Below the pieces are notes generated by a model. It was not told the DNA's origin, did not search any database, and saw nothing but the letters and a program-made list of their open reading frames with translations. Below, in pieces: positions 1 to 11,842 of a stretch of DNA of 52,382 bases; the first letter of the stretch is position 1; each line of letters starts with the position of its first letter. The position numbers were made by a program, and so were the translations under genes. Source of the DNA: Pleurotus djamor (taxonomy: Eukaryota > Basidiomycota > Agaricomycetes > Agaricales > Pleurotaceae); contig JAPEVF010000307.1 of assembly GCA_029747585.1 (NCBI GenBank), positions 1 through 52,382 on the forward strand. Reading direction: 5' to 3'.

Positions 1-2526
1 TTCAGTCTATCCGGCNCNNNGAGCNTNNNAGTAGACGATCTTACTCTCAAGCAGGATAATGACAGCCAATCTGAATCAAGGTCAGTAAAACTTGACTTGC
101 GTTTTACATCATTGACAACACCGTTCATTTCCTAGGCCTGGCCTCGGAAATCACCTCCGAAGCATGGCTCAACCTGAATTCTTATCCTTGCTGCGATCTA
201 TATACAGAGCCTTCTTAACGTGTGTTGAAGGCCTGCAGAACCAAGGTCACATCATCACGGAAATCTTGGGAAGCATGAGGTGAGTGTCCCCCTGAACGCC
301 AACCTCGGATCGACCATATGTACGTATTTAGCCCGGCCTCTTCAAATATCCTAGAGAGTCTGGAAGAGGATCTCAGCGACGTTTTGTGCAACACGACGGA
401 GCTGACTAACACCGTGGCGGCAAGCATCGTCAGCTCGCGGTCAGACATACACGCCTCGTTGGATCTCCCTGACTTTTTACGCTTGTTCAACGAGTCATGG
501 GACTTTGTCGTAAAATGCGAAGTGATCTGTCGACGCATGATAGTCGGGCTTCGAGGGGTAACCGTTGGCCAGGTAAGGTACTTCTTTGAATGCAAGTCGA
601 GTTCTCCCATTGATCACCCTCTTTTTCAGGCGAAAGTCTTTCTCCAAACCTTCCATCAACAGAGGCTGTCACGGTCAGCTAAATTGGTTGAAGATGAACA
701 ATGGAACCCAGCAGAGATTTCATCTACTGTACAGCATATGACCGACATCATCATCGACTCCGCTGTGCAAGATTCGGCTGAGATTGTCCTCTCGTCTGAT
801 GGATCTTCAACTGTACCATCTAACGGAAGTCAACAGCCGTCTCAGGAAGCTCATTCTCCTATCCCTCCATCTTCCAAGTCTAAACACCTTCGTATTGAAG
901 ACCGGACGTATTACGCCGTTTCTGCCACTACTGAGACGCTGGCGTTACTGCTGGATTACATCCGCCTTGTGGTCAATTTCTCCACCTTAACCACAGACAC
1001 AATGAGTCGTGTGATCGAATTCATGAAGGCATTCAATTCGAGGACGTGTCAGGTTGTTTTAGGAGCTGGTGCCATGCGATCGGCTGGTCTGAAGAACATC
1101 ACTGCTAAGCATCTCGGTACGAATTCATTCCTAGGTTCGAACGTCATACTGAATGCGCTTTTTCGGAACGATTAGCTCTCGCGTCACAGTCACTCTCCAT
1201 CATGATTGTGTTAATCCCATATGTGAGGGAGGCATTCAGAAGGCATCTAAGCTCTAAGCAAGTGATTATGCTTGTTGAATTTGATAAGTTGAAGCGGGTA
1301 TGTGATGCTTCGATTTCGTTGGAGTAGTTCTAACCGAGTCATAGGACTACCAAGAGCATCAGAACGAAATACACGATAAACTCATAGCCATTATGGGGGA
1401 TCGGCTTTCGTTCCACATCAAGTCGCTTCAGGTAAATTCGCCCAGCGCCGATAAGCTAGCTCACCTGACATTATACTCCAAAGGAAGTGGATTGGAACGT
1501 ACCGAAAGCCAACGGAGGTGTCAACGACTACATTGAAATTCTGATAAAGGAGACGGTAACGCTACACAAGGTTTTGACGCGTTATCTGCCAACGCCTACC
1601 GTTGAGGTGCGGTTATCTTTATTTGTGGTTATGTTGCCCGAAAACTAAATTAAACCCTTCTCTCATGGTGCCGAATTTAACCCGTATATGTGTTTCGCCC
1701 TCGCCATAATTCGCTCATATAGTATGTCATGAGCCAGGTGCTGGCCGCGATCAACCACCGGTTGTCAGAAGAGTATGGGAAGATTGAGCTTCCCCACCAA
1801 GAAGCTAAGACCAGGTTGGTAAATTTGATATTGATATTCGTTGGGGTTACCGATTCTGAATGCGCTACTAGGCTTCTCGCTGATGCTAAATACCTCCACC
1901 AAAAGCTCTCAGCGCTGAAGAATATATCAGCCGTTAGCAACATGTTGGAGACGGTGGTTTCGGAGAAAAGCACCCCAAGACCTTCTACGCCCACGTCAGG
2001 TAGTCCCCTTCCGAGTAGTGGTTTAAACGCGAACCAACGGCTGAAAGGGCTATTATCGGGAAAGTCGATGCCACCCACGCCGGCGGTCGATAAAGCTCTT
2101 CCGACACCGATTCCAACACCCATCGTTCACAACCCTTCGACTCCCACTTCTATTGCGCTTCCCACCTCACCGCCTGTCCCCAAAAGAGCCAGCACCCTGA
2201 ATGGCCGACTGGAGAAATTAATGGGTGGTCTTGTTGGGCAGCAACATATGGAGAAAGCGATTCCAGCTTTGCCCCAGGAAGACTATCCGGCCTCGAACGG
2301 GTTCAAGCAGGTCGAGTCACCTGTTCTTCCTGAAAAGCAACCTAATTATACTTCTGGCCTTGACGACACGGTTGACGACGCCACGACGCCCCGTTCTATT
2401 TCCACGCTTGTCGCCCCCGACGAGGCAGGGGNTCCGGACGTTAATGAGGAATTAGGAAGTCAGCCGACCGGTGAAGGCGTCGATGCGAGTGTCCTATCCC
2501 GGTCATCCCTCGATCAGACCACTTGA
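1..2526 (+). CDS. VPS54: VPS54, GARP complex subunit (5' end outside window)
   Basis: Subunit of the Golgi-associated retrograde protein (GARP) tether, which captures endosome-derived vesicles at the trans-Golgi. Spliced exons read through a stretch typical of the family: FLQTFHQQRLSRSAKLVEDEQW near 631-710, then a well-conserved core with FNSRTCQVVLGAGAMRSAGLK near 1035-1095 (compare FNSRSCQLVLGAGALQVVGLK in animal VPS54). Short exons to about 1730 continue the Vps54 C-terminal domain (DYQEHQNEIHDKLIAIMGDR, then VTLHKVLTRYLP). The last exon adds a Ser/Pro/Thr-rich tail of about 170 residues from about 1960 to the TGA at 2524-2526, which animal proteins lack. Introns seen include about 82-164 and about 283-334. 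The gene begins left of the window. An N at 2432 falls in the tail and does not break the frame. Identification is firm; some exon borders are approximate. Confidence 0.9.
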
Positions 2527-3454
2527 GTACCGCCCCATCTCTANTGATGCACCCTTGGTACGGATCTTGGGAAGGGGGTTATTAGTATGCTCTGCTTGCA
2601 TAATTTCTACAGGATATCACGCCTCGTCACGCAGTCGCTCATCATTCTATTGCATTGTTCGCAAGGACGTTTCATCATTTCATGTCACGCTGTTTGATGG
2701 TGTTTACTTTTTGGATATAAAACAAGGGTTAATACCTTAATTCTGTGGGGGGATGAGTGGGAATGACCATGACCGTGTCTGATGAGGGGTTCTAGTAACG
2801 GGATTTTATTGGACGGCATTCTAGTAGATGACCATTTCGGTCACTTGTTGTGGGGAAACCATACGATTTTCCCTAGACCTACATGAGGGTGACCGATCGT
2901 ATGACTGGTGTGCTTGGCCAGAGAAATGGTGGAATTGGCACTAAACTAGGTACTGCCTGGGTCTAAAAGCTGCGAAGATGACTGAATCTGTATGTAATAG
3001 AAAGGGAGCCAGGAGAATCGTTTTCGAGAGGTTCTAGGAGAACTCCGGGCTGGGGCTGCACAGGGGCGATTGTTGTGAACTCGAGGCCGAGAAGGTACTC
3101 TTGCAGTGTCTGGTGGGGTAGGCGAGGGGGAACGTTCTCGTCACGCACATCACGCGCCGCCTCCCCGACGAGTTTCTAGCAAACTCAAGTCAATTTTCTT
3201 GGGGGCACGTTGATATTATTGCGAGAATTGTGATCAACACGTTCGAATGGCGGGGGGATTCGTGCCAAAAAGAAGGAAGTGTGTCGAACGTGGTAAAGGT
3301 GGTGTGACTGAGTGTGACGGCGACTGCCTGATATGACTCGAATTTAGATATTTATTGGAGAACGGCATGTTATATAAGAGCGGCGTCTCATTCCAGTCTC
3401 TCACTTCGCCCACTCTCGCCCTCTCTCACTCTTCTTCCGCAACCACCACCATCC
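2527..3454. other. Intergenic region, VPS54 to Ecl1-type gene
   Basis: About 0.9 kb. The right part is the promoter of the Ecl1-type gene. On the minus strand at 2963-3178 there is an open stretch preceded by a good splice acceptor (TTTGCTAG), with protein-like composition (PHQTLQEYLLGLEF, then PQPGVLLEPLE) and a TAG stop. I found no convincing 5' exon, so it is described as a finding and not called as a gene. Nothing else is recognisable. Confidence 0.5.
3371..3378 (+). promoter_or_regulatory. TATA box of the Ecl1-type gene
   Basis: TATATAAG lies about 80 bp upstream of the ATG at 3455 and is followed by a CT-rich stretch (3390-3440), a common fungal core-promoter layout. Inferred from position and match only. 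Confidence 0.5.
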
Positions 3455-4767
3455 ATGTTCGAGGACGTCTGCCTGCAATGCGGCAAGCATCTCCCCGACG
3501 ACGGGTAACGTTCTTTCTCTCCTCGCCGTCCCCGCTGCATGTCTCACTCGTCTCTCTTTTTCAAGGAGGGCCTACTGCAGTGACGAGTGCCAGAGCTTGG
3601 ACTCCGTTTCGCCTTCCATATCCTCAGCCAGCAGCGCAGTCTCCTCACCATGCCTATCGGGCTACCCTTTGACCAGCGATATTCCTCCGTTGGTGTCCTC
3701 AGCCATGGGCTCGGGCTTTCGCGACTGCCCAAATCACTATTCCCTATCTTCTTCAGCATCATCCACCGCCTGGTCTGTAGTCTCAGATGAAGACCCTATC
3801 GACCATGTCGCAATCAAATTCGACTCGGAATTCATAGCCCTTGACCCCGATTCCACCGACATCAACACAAAGCCGTCATTTATCCCGCCTGCGATTCACT
3901 CTTCCGCTCTCTCGTATGCGCGTCGCCCCTCAGCAACCGATAACCGCTCTACCGTTCCTGTCCTCCACCGACGCACTTCATCCGTTTCCGCTTCCGACTA
4001 TTCGCAAGGCATCCCCTCAAGTGCACCGCTATACTCTCCCACCAAAGGGGCTTCTTCAGATGAAGAGGACGCTTCCGATCCACGCCCTCGCACAAAAATT
4101 CATGATCATGACAAGTCCACCCTAACAGGTGTCAAAACAAAGCGTTTTCGCAACCGAGCAAGCTTGCCTGCTTATTTCTCCTTATTGCAAATCAATGGTG
4201 ACACTAGATCGTCCCCAGCACCTGTCCAAGTCGCCCGTCCATCGCCACCGACACCAAAGGTTCCCATGGCCAGTTTGACTAATGCAACCGCCGGTCCCCA
4301 CTACTCCCCCCNAGACTTTGGCTCCTACCTTGTCGCAGCCAACCCCGAGAGGTCGTCGACGTGAACCAGGTACCTCCCGCTGTAGTCGGCGTTCGGAAGT
4401 TTCTTCATCCCGTTCGCCATCCCGATCGAGGACGCAATATGGAAGTCGCCCCGGAGAAGACAGTGCCGCCCAGGACTGGTCAAATGTCCAGCCAAACCCA
4501 CACATTCCTCGTGGTCGGGCGACGATCAGGAGGAATAGCTCTCCTTCAAAATTGGTCCTTTCAGGACATGCACCAGCACAATCCCGTTCCTCCGAGCCGT
4601 TGGGACGTGGTCGGTCGGACAGCAGAAAGTCAAGAGGCCGCGCTTGTGTCTCCGAGTTAGATGGCATCGGTAGTGGTGAATTTGCGCCTGGTTACGGGCA
4701 TGGGAGAAGTGGCTTGATCGACCGGGAACGCCTGCCAGCCCACCATGTTGTTGGCGCGTTCAGGTAA
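3455..4767 (+). CDS. Ecl1-type zinc-binding protein with one frame break
   Basis: Begins MFEDVCLQCGKHLPDDG, then an intron from 3505 to about 3565, then AYCSDECQSLDS. The resulting CxxC-x(11-13)-CxxxC cluster at the extreme N-terminus is the signature of Ecl1-family fungal proteins, which are linked to stationary-phase survival in fission yeast. The acceptor is a NAGNAG (CAAGGAG), so one Arg may be optional. The rest is long, low-complexity and Ser-rich, with SR-type segments such as SSSRSPSRSRTQYGSR. The reading frame stops at 4364 but continues in the next frame from about 4312, where six Cs are followed by an N; dropping that base joins the frames through SPQTLAPTLSQ. The C-terminus is unsettled: the frame ends at 4767, but GTAACC at 4766 could be a donor and open frames continue to about 5005. 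Family call is moderately secure; precise function is not known. Confidence 0.65.
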
Positions 4768-5593
4768 CCCTCCAACGCTGCCACCTCGTCAAAACACTTC
4801 CGGAGCCTTTACTCTCATCACCATGAATAATAATCGCATCAAATATCTCATTGCATCATCTCCTCATTCTTGTTCGAGTCTTCGTCATTTGCATCGCATC
4901 TTCCNTTCACGTCCACCTCATCTCAGCATGATATCATTTGCCTTGTTGGCCGACGCCGTCGACCTCAAAATCGCCGCCGTATTCCCCAGTTCCATAATAT
5001 CCTAATTATCAAACACCATCATTCACGTCAGCATCCACAAAACAAAAAGTCCAAGGAGATAATGTGTACTATCCCCTGCTTGCGTAGGCTGCAAGCAACC
5101 CATTCCTTATATTCCAAAACCCACCGCGTTTTCTTGTAGTCTTAGTTCCCACTTAGCCTTACCAGTGACGAGTAATCCACCAGTTGTTCCAGAACACGGG
5201 GCTTGTGTGAGGCGTCCTTGTATTTGTTGTCAAAATTCAAGATAAGCCATCACAGACAACCAAAAACGTGTTCCTCTCATTTCATCCTGAATTCCCGAAA
5301 GCCTGACGGCTTCAATGCTGCTCTTCCCCTAGATAAGAGGAATATAAAACAGGCCGTATTATACAAGGCATTTGATGAGAACTTTAGGGATAATCCGTGC
5401 GAACTCCTGAGAGACACGCGAGATCTGGCAGGAACGCGCACAAGTGCATTGCCTGACTCGCCTCGAAGCCTTTCATACCCTGACCACAATCCACCACCCT
5501 CAAATCATCTCAACGTCGTAACCAACGGTGGCGGAGAACTATTATCCATTGTTGCCCAACATATCACCCAACACAGCGCATTGTAACTCGTAG
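4768..5593. other. Unassigned region between Ecl1-type gene and WDR26
   Basis: About 0.8 kb with no secure gene. Two overlapping open frames at 4870-5005 (for example ALLADAVDLKIAAVFPSS) might be a last exon of the upstream gene. An ATG-less open frame at 5203-5586 contains SALPDSPRSLSYPDHNPPP and may be 5' UTR or part of the WDR26 5' exon. ATGs at 5062, 5314 and 5374 open only short frames. Confidence 0.4.
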
Positions 5594-8500
5594 TCACCAT
5601 TGATCCCCCTACTATTCCACACCGTCCTCGGGACTCGCTTCCCTCTCCTGCTGTGGAATCCGCGACAGCGGCCGTCTATTCGAATTCACGCACCGAATCT
5701 GCACGTACCTCAGCTTGCGATCCAGTAATTCCAGCAATTAGACCCCGATCTGAGCTCGACGACGCCCCAACCCGTGGTAGTGATCTACGTCCGTCCTCAG
5801 CCCACACTGGTATGTCTATTCCACTTGTCTCCATCTCTTAGCATCAAGTTTATTGGGACATACGACCTGGTTCTTGTCACTTGTTCGGGTCGTTATTTCT
5901 AGATACAGAGTCCCCAAGGGCAAGCAAGCGACAGAGACTTGACAGCCGCAGCTCTACCTCCACTTCGCTTAGTGCTATCGATCAGAGCCTTCAACTTCTT
6001 GACCAGCACCAACCCACCATGCAGGATTTCGAGCAACACTGTGGCGTACCTGCCTCCCCTGAGGCTGGTGCCCTCGCGGGACCCTCGTCTATCGGCCTGG
6101 AGAACAACGGCAGCCCACCGCATTCGAAGAACGGGATAACGAANGGGAACGGCCATAGTACGAATGGCGCTTACGGGATGTCGAACGGAGTGGGCAATGG
6201 AGTGGTCAAGAAGGAGCATGCGTCAATAGCGAGGGTTTCGCTGCCTGGATCCACCTTATATGATGATTCGGCAGTGGACCGCGAAGAGTTCGTGCGGCTT
6301 GTAATACAGAGCCTTCGGGATGTGGGATATATGTACGTTTCCGATGCTCATCATGACTCTTCCTTCATTCCCCCCTCCTTCGAGATTTACCTTATTCACA
6401 CGTTTCTTTATAGAGAGTCTGCGGCTACTCTNGAAGCAGAGTCGGGGTATTCTTTGGAGGCACCCGAAGTCTCGCAATTTCGACAGTTCATATTGGAAGG
6501 TCGATGGGATAAGGCTGAGTTAGCNTTGATGCATCTGGGCCTCATTGACGAGGAGGGGCTTCTGGTAACGCCCCAATCTTCCTTTATATCACTGAGCCAC
6601 CCTCTCATTGTGGCATTGTAACAGGATGCCAAGTTCCTTATACGTCAACAGAAGTACCTGGAACTACTTGAGGCGCAGCGGACTACCGCCGCTCTGAATG
6701 TCTTGCGGAACGAACTGGCGCCACTCAATGTGGATGCTGAACACCTACACACATTATCGAGGTATGTGAACGTTCGTTATCCGCTTCGTGGATGCTGAAC
6801 CTAATGATCCCTTCGTTAGCCTTATTATGTGCTCGGAAGCCGCTGACTTGCGGCGACGAGCTGGTTGGGACGGTGCAGCCGGTTCTTCAAGACGTCAGCT
6901 TCTTTCAAACCTTCACAGTCAGTTTAATCTACCGTCCTGTTAATTAACACAGCCTCAATCACTAATCCCTTAGGATACATCCCTTCATCAATCATGATCC
7001 CACAACGGCGCTTTTCGACAATAATACAACAGGCACTGCTGTACCANCGCCAACACTGCGTTTATCATAACTCTCGTTCTACCAACTTTTCGTTATACAT
7101 GGATCATCAATGTGACAAGGAAGCGTTCCCTCGTGTTACTACGACAATTCTGCAAATGCATGAAGATGAGGTGTGGAATATAGAGTGGAGTCATAATGGG
7201 CGATACCTTGCCAGCGCAAGTAAAGATAAGACGGCTGTTATCTGGAAAGTCGGTGTATGTCTTTGTCCATTTGTCNTTGAATGGATCGATNCTCACGNAT
7301 GGGTTGCTTTTCAGTCAGACTCNCCCACCCATACGCGAGANTGGACCACACATTTGGTCTTACGGGACCACCAGTATCCCGTCGGGTGCCTGGCGTGGTC
7401 ATTAGACGACAACATACTGCTTACGAGCGCAGAACAGACCATTAAACTCTGGAATACTAGGGTACCTCTTGCGTCCTTGGGAATACCCTATCGGCTAATT
7501 GACATTTCCTAATCTTCCCATTAGAATGGTGTTTGTATGCGAACAATCGAAGCTCACCAAGACGTAGTCACCGCNCTTGCATGGCTTCCAGACGATTCCG
7601 GCTTCGTCTCAGGCGGCCTCGATCGCAAGGTCCTCCAGTGGGTATGTATAGATTATTAGAAGTTTTCATCAAGGCGCAGCACTGACCCGCCCCCTCGTTT
7701 CTCCTTTTCACACCCATCGGCGCCCTACAACCCAATCAATCAGGACAGAGACGGGAAACAGTGCGAGCATGAGTCTTTAGGCACTACGGCCATCCGGGTA
7801 ACGGACCTCGCCGTGACTCCAGACTTCACACGTCTAGTAACCATTGGCATGGANTACCAGCCTCTTACGCCGACATCGATGGATACCAGTCCTGGGGGAA
7901 GTGGTTCGGCGACTGCCCATGGGATCGGTGCTCCTCTTCACCAAACGGCGGCTGGAGGAACGACGACCAAGAAGCCGTCGGAGAACAGGATGATTATATA
8001 TGATCTGGCCACGAAGCAAACTGAGTCGTAAGCCCTTATCCTTGAATGAAAAATCACCTCATTTTCGATCCCTCCACCACCCTTAGCTCCATACGCCTGG
8101 AAGGCGAACTCACAAGCGTCAAGATATCCCAGAATTCGCAATATGCTCTAATCAATCATTCACCAGACGTGAGAGGTTTGGTACACCCTGCGGTCGCATT
8201 TCTCACTCCTTGTCGTCCAGGAAATCCACTTATGGGACTTNCATACTGGCCGACTTACCCGTCGATTTACCGGACAGCGACAAGGACGACATGTCATTAG
8301 GAGCTGTTTCGGAGGTTTCGAGGGTAACTTCGTTGTCAGCGGAAGCGAAGGTTCGATCCCAATTCTTGCTCTCGAGGAAGGCACTGAGAACGTTAGCTGA
8401 CGAGCCTGTTTAGATGCTAATGTNTATGTCTGGCATCGAGACACAGGAACGCTCCTCGAAGTTCTCCCAGGTCATGGCGAAGGGAGTGTCAACTCTGTTG

Positions 8501-8703
8501 CTTGGAACCCCGTCAGCGANCAAATGTTTGCTTCCTGCTCTGATGACAGAACTATACGCATATGGGAAGCACTCCCACACGAAGAAGCCCCCGTAGAATA
8601 TGCCCTGCCTGTGCCTGTGGGCAAAGGGAAAGGAAGACTTCGATCACTCCGGGACGAAGGCGAGACTACGCCGTCAAGACCTTCGGACACAGGAAGATTA
8701 TAG
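5594..8703 (+). CDS. WDR26/Gid7-type LisH-CTLH-WD40 protein, 5' exon not found
   Basis: Homologue of WDR26/Gid7, the WD40 subunit of the GID/CTLH ubiquitin ligase. Order of parts: a disordered N-terminus with an NLS-like SKRQRLDSRSS; a LisH-like helix (EEFVRLVIQSLRDVGY) spliced to ESGYSLEAPEVSQFRQFI; a CTLH region (GRWDKAELALMHLGLIDEE, then LIRQQKYLELLEAQ); then WD repeats beginning HEDEVWNIEWSHNGRYLASA and ending MFASCSDDRTIRIWEALP. The TAG stop is at 8701-8703. The first credible coding exon starts after an acceptor at 5593, with an intron 5810-5902 giving SAHTDTESPRASKRQRL. The true start codon lies further upstream or, minimally, is the ATG at 6019. Several Ns fall inside exons without breaking the frame. 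Family assignment is strong; the start is unresolved. Confidence 0.85.
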
Positions 8704-8850
8704 GGCTCCAAGCTTCAATGTTCAGCTTGAATTTTTCCTTTACTTTCTCATACACACACACCACATTGAATAGTATCTACGCTCGTCGCCCACTAAATCA
8801 GCTTGCTTTCTCATGACGCTTCCTTGACTTAATTGTGCATTCTTAGATTG

Positions 8851-9261
8851 TTACATTAGCATTGTATCCTTGCATTCGTTCCATTCAATGACATTCTGCA
8901 TCCGAGGGGATAAACCACCGNCNAACATATTACCCACGAGCATGANTTGGGTCACCNCCTGCGTAGCCGATCGACCTACATGGGAGCTTGTTGCTCCTTC
9001 ACCACTTGACCATGGTTCCGGGTGTGTTCCCCCGTTGCTCCCGTTATCAGCAACATGGTCCCTTAATGCATTTGAGAGGCCCACGACGTCAAAGGAGTAC
9101 TCCAAGCGTGAGTGGCTCACGTCTGTTTTGGGTCTAAATACTCGTTTGTCCACCCGGTGGTAAGCGGCGAAGTTCTCCATGTTGATAACGCGCCTCACGG
9201 TTTCAGCTAGGGTTTGGGTAATTCTCGTCTTATTCATGGATAGGACAAGGTGTGGGTACAT
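8851..9261 (-). CDS. Hypothetical small protein
   Basis: An open frame of 136 codons from an ATG at 9261. I do not recognise it. The N-terminal half looks like a folded helical protein (LAETVRRVINMENFAAYH, then RVFRPKTDVSHSRLEYSFDV); the C-terminal half is Gly/Ser-rich and contains five Ns. An alternative start is possible: ATGTACAAACCC at 9333-9322 followed by a 48-nt candidate intron (GTACGC...CTGATAG) would keep the frame and add eight residues. It is tail-to-tail with the WDR26 gene, 148 bp away. No signal peptide or membrane segment is visible. It may be a real lineage-specific gene or a chance ORF. Confidence 0.4.
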   Translation of the reverse strand: MYPHLVLSMNKTRITQTLAETVRRVINMENFAAYHRVDKRVFRPKTDVSHSRLEYSFDVVGLSNALRDHVADNGSNGGTHPEPWSSGEGATSSHVGRSATQXVTQXMLVGNMXXGGLSPRMQNVIEWNECKDTMLM

Positions 9262-9927
9262 GGTGTTCGTTACCTATCAGAGCGCAACATCGGACGCAAC
9301 GGCATGATGCCACATGCGTACGGGTTTGTACATGTCCAATACCCAAGGTGGCAAGCACGCACTTTGTTTACTTTTCGTGAGTAAAACAACCGACTAAGCG
9401 GGGACAACTTCTATCGCTAAGAAGGTTCATCCTCGAACCCAATCTTGGAAATGACAGTGTATATTCACGCTGTGTCTATATTTACATAGTTCGTCACATC
9501 ATCATGAGAGGTGGTGGATAAGTATATTGTCGCTCCAAAACAAAGGTAATCCGTCCAGCCAGTCGTTCGTGCGCGTGAGGCGCCAGGCAACCGTAGTCTC
9601 GGCGCGAGATGGGTGGCTGTATACCGGGGGGCTCCAGAGTAACCGAGATGAACCGTAGGGTGACCTCGAGGAAGAGAAACCCAGTGCATTACTGATCTGT
9701 ATTACAGTAGATTGTACAGAAGTGTCGGCCAGTGCCCGTTAAAATACATCGCGTCGGGTACATAGAGCGCAGAGAGATTGTTACAGATCCTGGAANTATT
9801 GGTATGGATGGAACACGTTCGAATGAAGCTATACGCTCCAGTAATTTGGAATATCGAAGTCGGTATTATTGTCACCCGGAGAGTGCGCGGTGAACGTGAG
9901 GNGNTGCTCTGTGGAAGACGGTACCGT
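9262..9927. other. Intergenic region before elongin A stop
   Basis: About 0.67 kb between the hypothetical minus-strand ORF and the elongin A stop. Only short chance frames on either strand; no repeat, RNA gene or motif recognised. Confidence 0.5.
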
Positions 9928-11144
9928 TCAACTGGGTCGTTGAGAGTAAGCACGATGTCTAGGCATAAATATAGCAGAGATCGGATCCTTCTTAGCCGGA
10001 TGTTTCCTCTTGAATAAGGCAGGCGAGGCGTCCTGAGAGACCGAAGAATCCACAGGCCTTGTTTTGGATGGGGAAGGCGTTAAAACAGTTGGTGATGAAT
10101 TCTTCATTGGTGAGCCCTTCTGAGAAGGCAAAGGGGCCTGGGATCGGAGACTTTCGGTCGAAGGTATCGATGGGGCTTGAGTCTGTCGCACTATCGATAC
10201 TGTGACGCGACTAGAAGAATGTGAAGGGGAAGGTAAAAGTGGACCTGTCGTAGGCGGAGGCAGAACTCGATAAGTCTTGCCATTTGGCATGGAAGGGAGA
10301 GCGCGAGTGTAAAAGGATCGTTGAACTTTCGAGGCCTCGGACTTGGTCTTTTGAAACAGAGTTTTCGGAGGTGCAGCCATGCCCCCTGTCGATTGAATTA
10401 GCAGCGAGAAAATGATCCAGAAGAATGATATTACATATACGACAGCGTTTCATCGGTGGTGGACGATCAGTGAATTTCACAAAGCCTTCTTTGCGTCTGT
10501 CCTCAGCAGCTTCACGTTGTTTGCGCATTCTGGAGCCAACTCTATCCAGTCTATCAATTTCTTCTTGCCGAAGGGCCTGCGGAGGTATATTAACATTGAA
10601 AACGTGGACTCTGATATAATGACGTGCTCACAAAATATTGGGCTCTCCAGCAACGGGTTTGAGTTCCCTTTAAACTATTGGTAGCGAGAGGGAAGGTCTT
10701 AAGACATAAAGCCTCCCAAATATCTAAAAATGATAAGGCGACAAGATTGATAGAGAATGCCTCGTAAATACCTTGTGTATTGGACTTAAGAGTCTGGAAT
10801 AGCCGAGTAAGCGCACAAGTCTGGCAATGCGTAGCTTCGGATACACACTGGCGTTTCATCCTCAAACCTCTGAAGAGATTCTGCATCGCACTGTCCAAGG
10901 ATTGGTTGGACAAGGTCAGGCCGAAAGCCATCTCCGAGGGAATCTATTACTGATGCCATTGTGCAGGTCATGAAGATGCACGAAAAGCCGAGTAAAAGCA
11001 AACTAACGATCCAAGTTCATGACAGCCACTGCGCTGACGATTTGAATTACATAAATGGGTGTCACGAGGGGACTGCTCACCTCGTTGGCAGTATTCGACA
11101 AGGGTTGGTATGCGAGCGACACCAGGTTCGCTTGTGCAACCCAT
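9928..11144 (-). CDS. Elongin A (RNA polymerase II elongation factor / ubiquitin ligase adaptor)
   Basis: Exon 1 starts at the ATG at 11144 (MGCTSEPGVARIPTLVEYCQR) and is joined from about 11075 to 10949, giving RVIDSLGDGFRPDLVQPILG and then CDAESLQRFEDETP. This is the elongin A N-terminal helix and F-box-like BC-box region. A later exon carries DIWEALCLKTFPLATNSLK and is spliced to ALRQEEIDRLDRVGSRMRKQ; then come EGFVKFTDRPPPMKRCRG and PPKTLFQKTKSEASKVQR, a conserved elongin A block. The tail is Ser/Pro-rich and ends KDPISAIFMPRHRAYSQRP. In fungi elongin A binds elongin C and targets stalled Pol II (yeast Ela1). The junction between 10740 and 10850 could not be settled; the other introns fit well. 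Confidence 0.85.
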
Positions 11145-11842
11145 CTCAAGAGGTGTGAGGAGGAGGCCGTGATGGTCGTGATGGTCGTGGTTGAGAAGGA
11201 ACAGGAGGAAATGGACACCATTCGACGGTCTGGCTTGCGCAGGCGGTGTTCCCACGGGTATAGGGGTGAATATTTCCCACTTAGTTCGCTCTGGCGAACT
11301 TGATTCGCAGTTTGTCGAGTAATCCTTATCATCCTGTACCCATGGGTATCGTCGCCCCAAATAGCTCAGCTCCCGAGTATCTGAGACAAAATGCACAAGG
11401 CCTGCGGCTTGCCTAACCAAATGACATGGCCTTGGGTTCATCATATCTTCACCGTATCTCAGAATCTGGTGCTTCATCCGAGGCCCTGAGGCATTGAAAG
11501 CCTGGAATTGAAAGGGCACCATGAGGTCTTTGTGCACCACGCATTAGCAGCTCGTACGTTATTTATTTCCATGCTCACCTTGCGACTGTACCGGTCGGCG
11601 AACTTCCCAAGAAGCGAGGGAACTCTTTACCTCCCGAGGAACCGCATGTTTAACCTTTCCTAAACGATCGCCTTACCAGTATCTCGTCCTAACGCCATAT
11701 GCAAAACTCCCAATAACGCAGTAGATCTACTGGACTCTCGACGCGGACCCAAAGCTGTGGGATCTCACGGGCGTGTCCCGCGGCTCCCAAGTCAAACATA
11801 TAAATTGGAGGCTGAGCTGCACCTCGTCGGCCAGTTTTCAGT
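11145..11842. other. Divergent promoter region, elongin A / WOPR gene
   Basis: About 0.7 kb between two divergent starts. The long minus-strand frame crossing it to 11540 overlaps elongin A exon 1 in the same frame but has no recognisable domain upstream of the ATG at 11144, so I treat it as promoter and 5' UTR. Confidence 0.5.
11799..11804 (+). promoter_or_regulatory. TATA box of the WOPR gene
   Basis: TATAAA sits 38 bp upstream of the ATG at 11843, so the transcript leader must be very short if this box is used. Confidence 0.5.

Noticed and set aside
215..610. 131-codon minus-strand frame in VPS54
   Set aside because: Antisense across two VPS54 exons and an intron; the sense strand has clear homology.
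4306..4364. Ecl1-type gene as a pseudogene because of its frame break
   Set aside because: The break is at a C6+N site, and other intact genes of the window show the same defect at seven-base runs, so an assembly error is more likely.
5203..5586. 127-codon plus-strand frame upstream of WDR26
   Set aside because: No ATG, ends in a stop just before the first credible coding exon; may be 5' UTR. Kept only as an unassigned region.
8345..8360. GGTTCGATCCC resembling a tRNA B box
   Set aside because: It is within a WDR26 WD-repeat exon in the sense frame (SGSEGSIPILALEEG), and there is no matching A box or acceptor stem.
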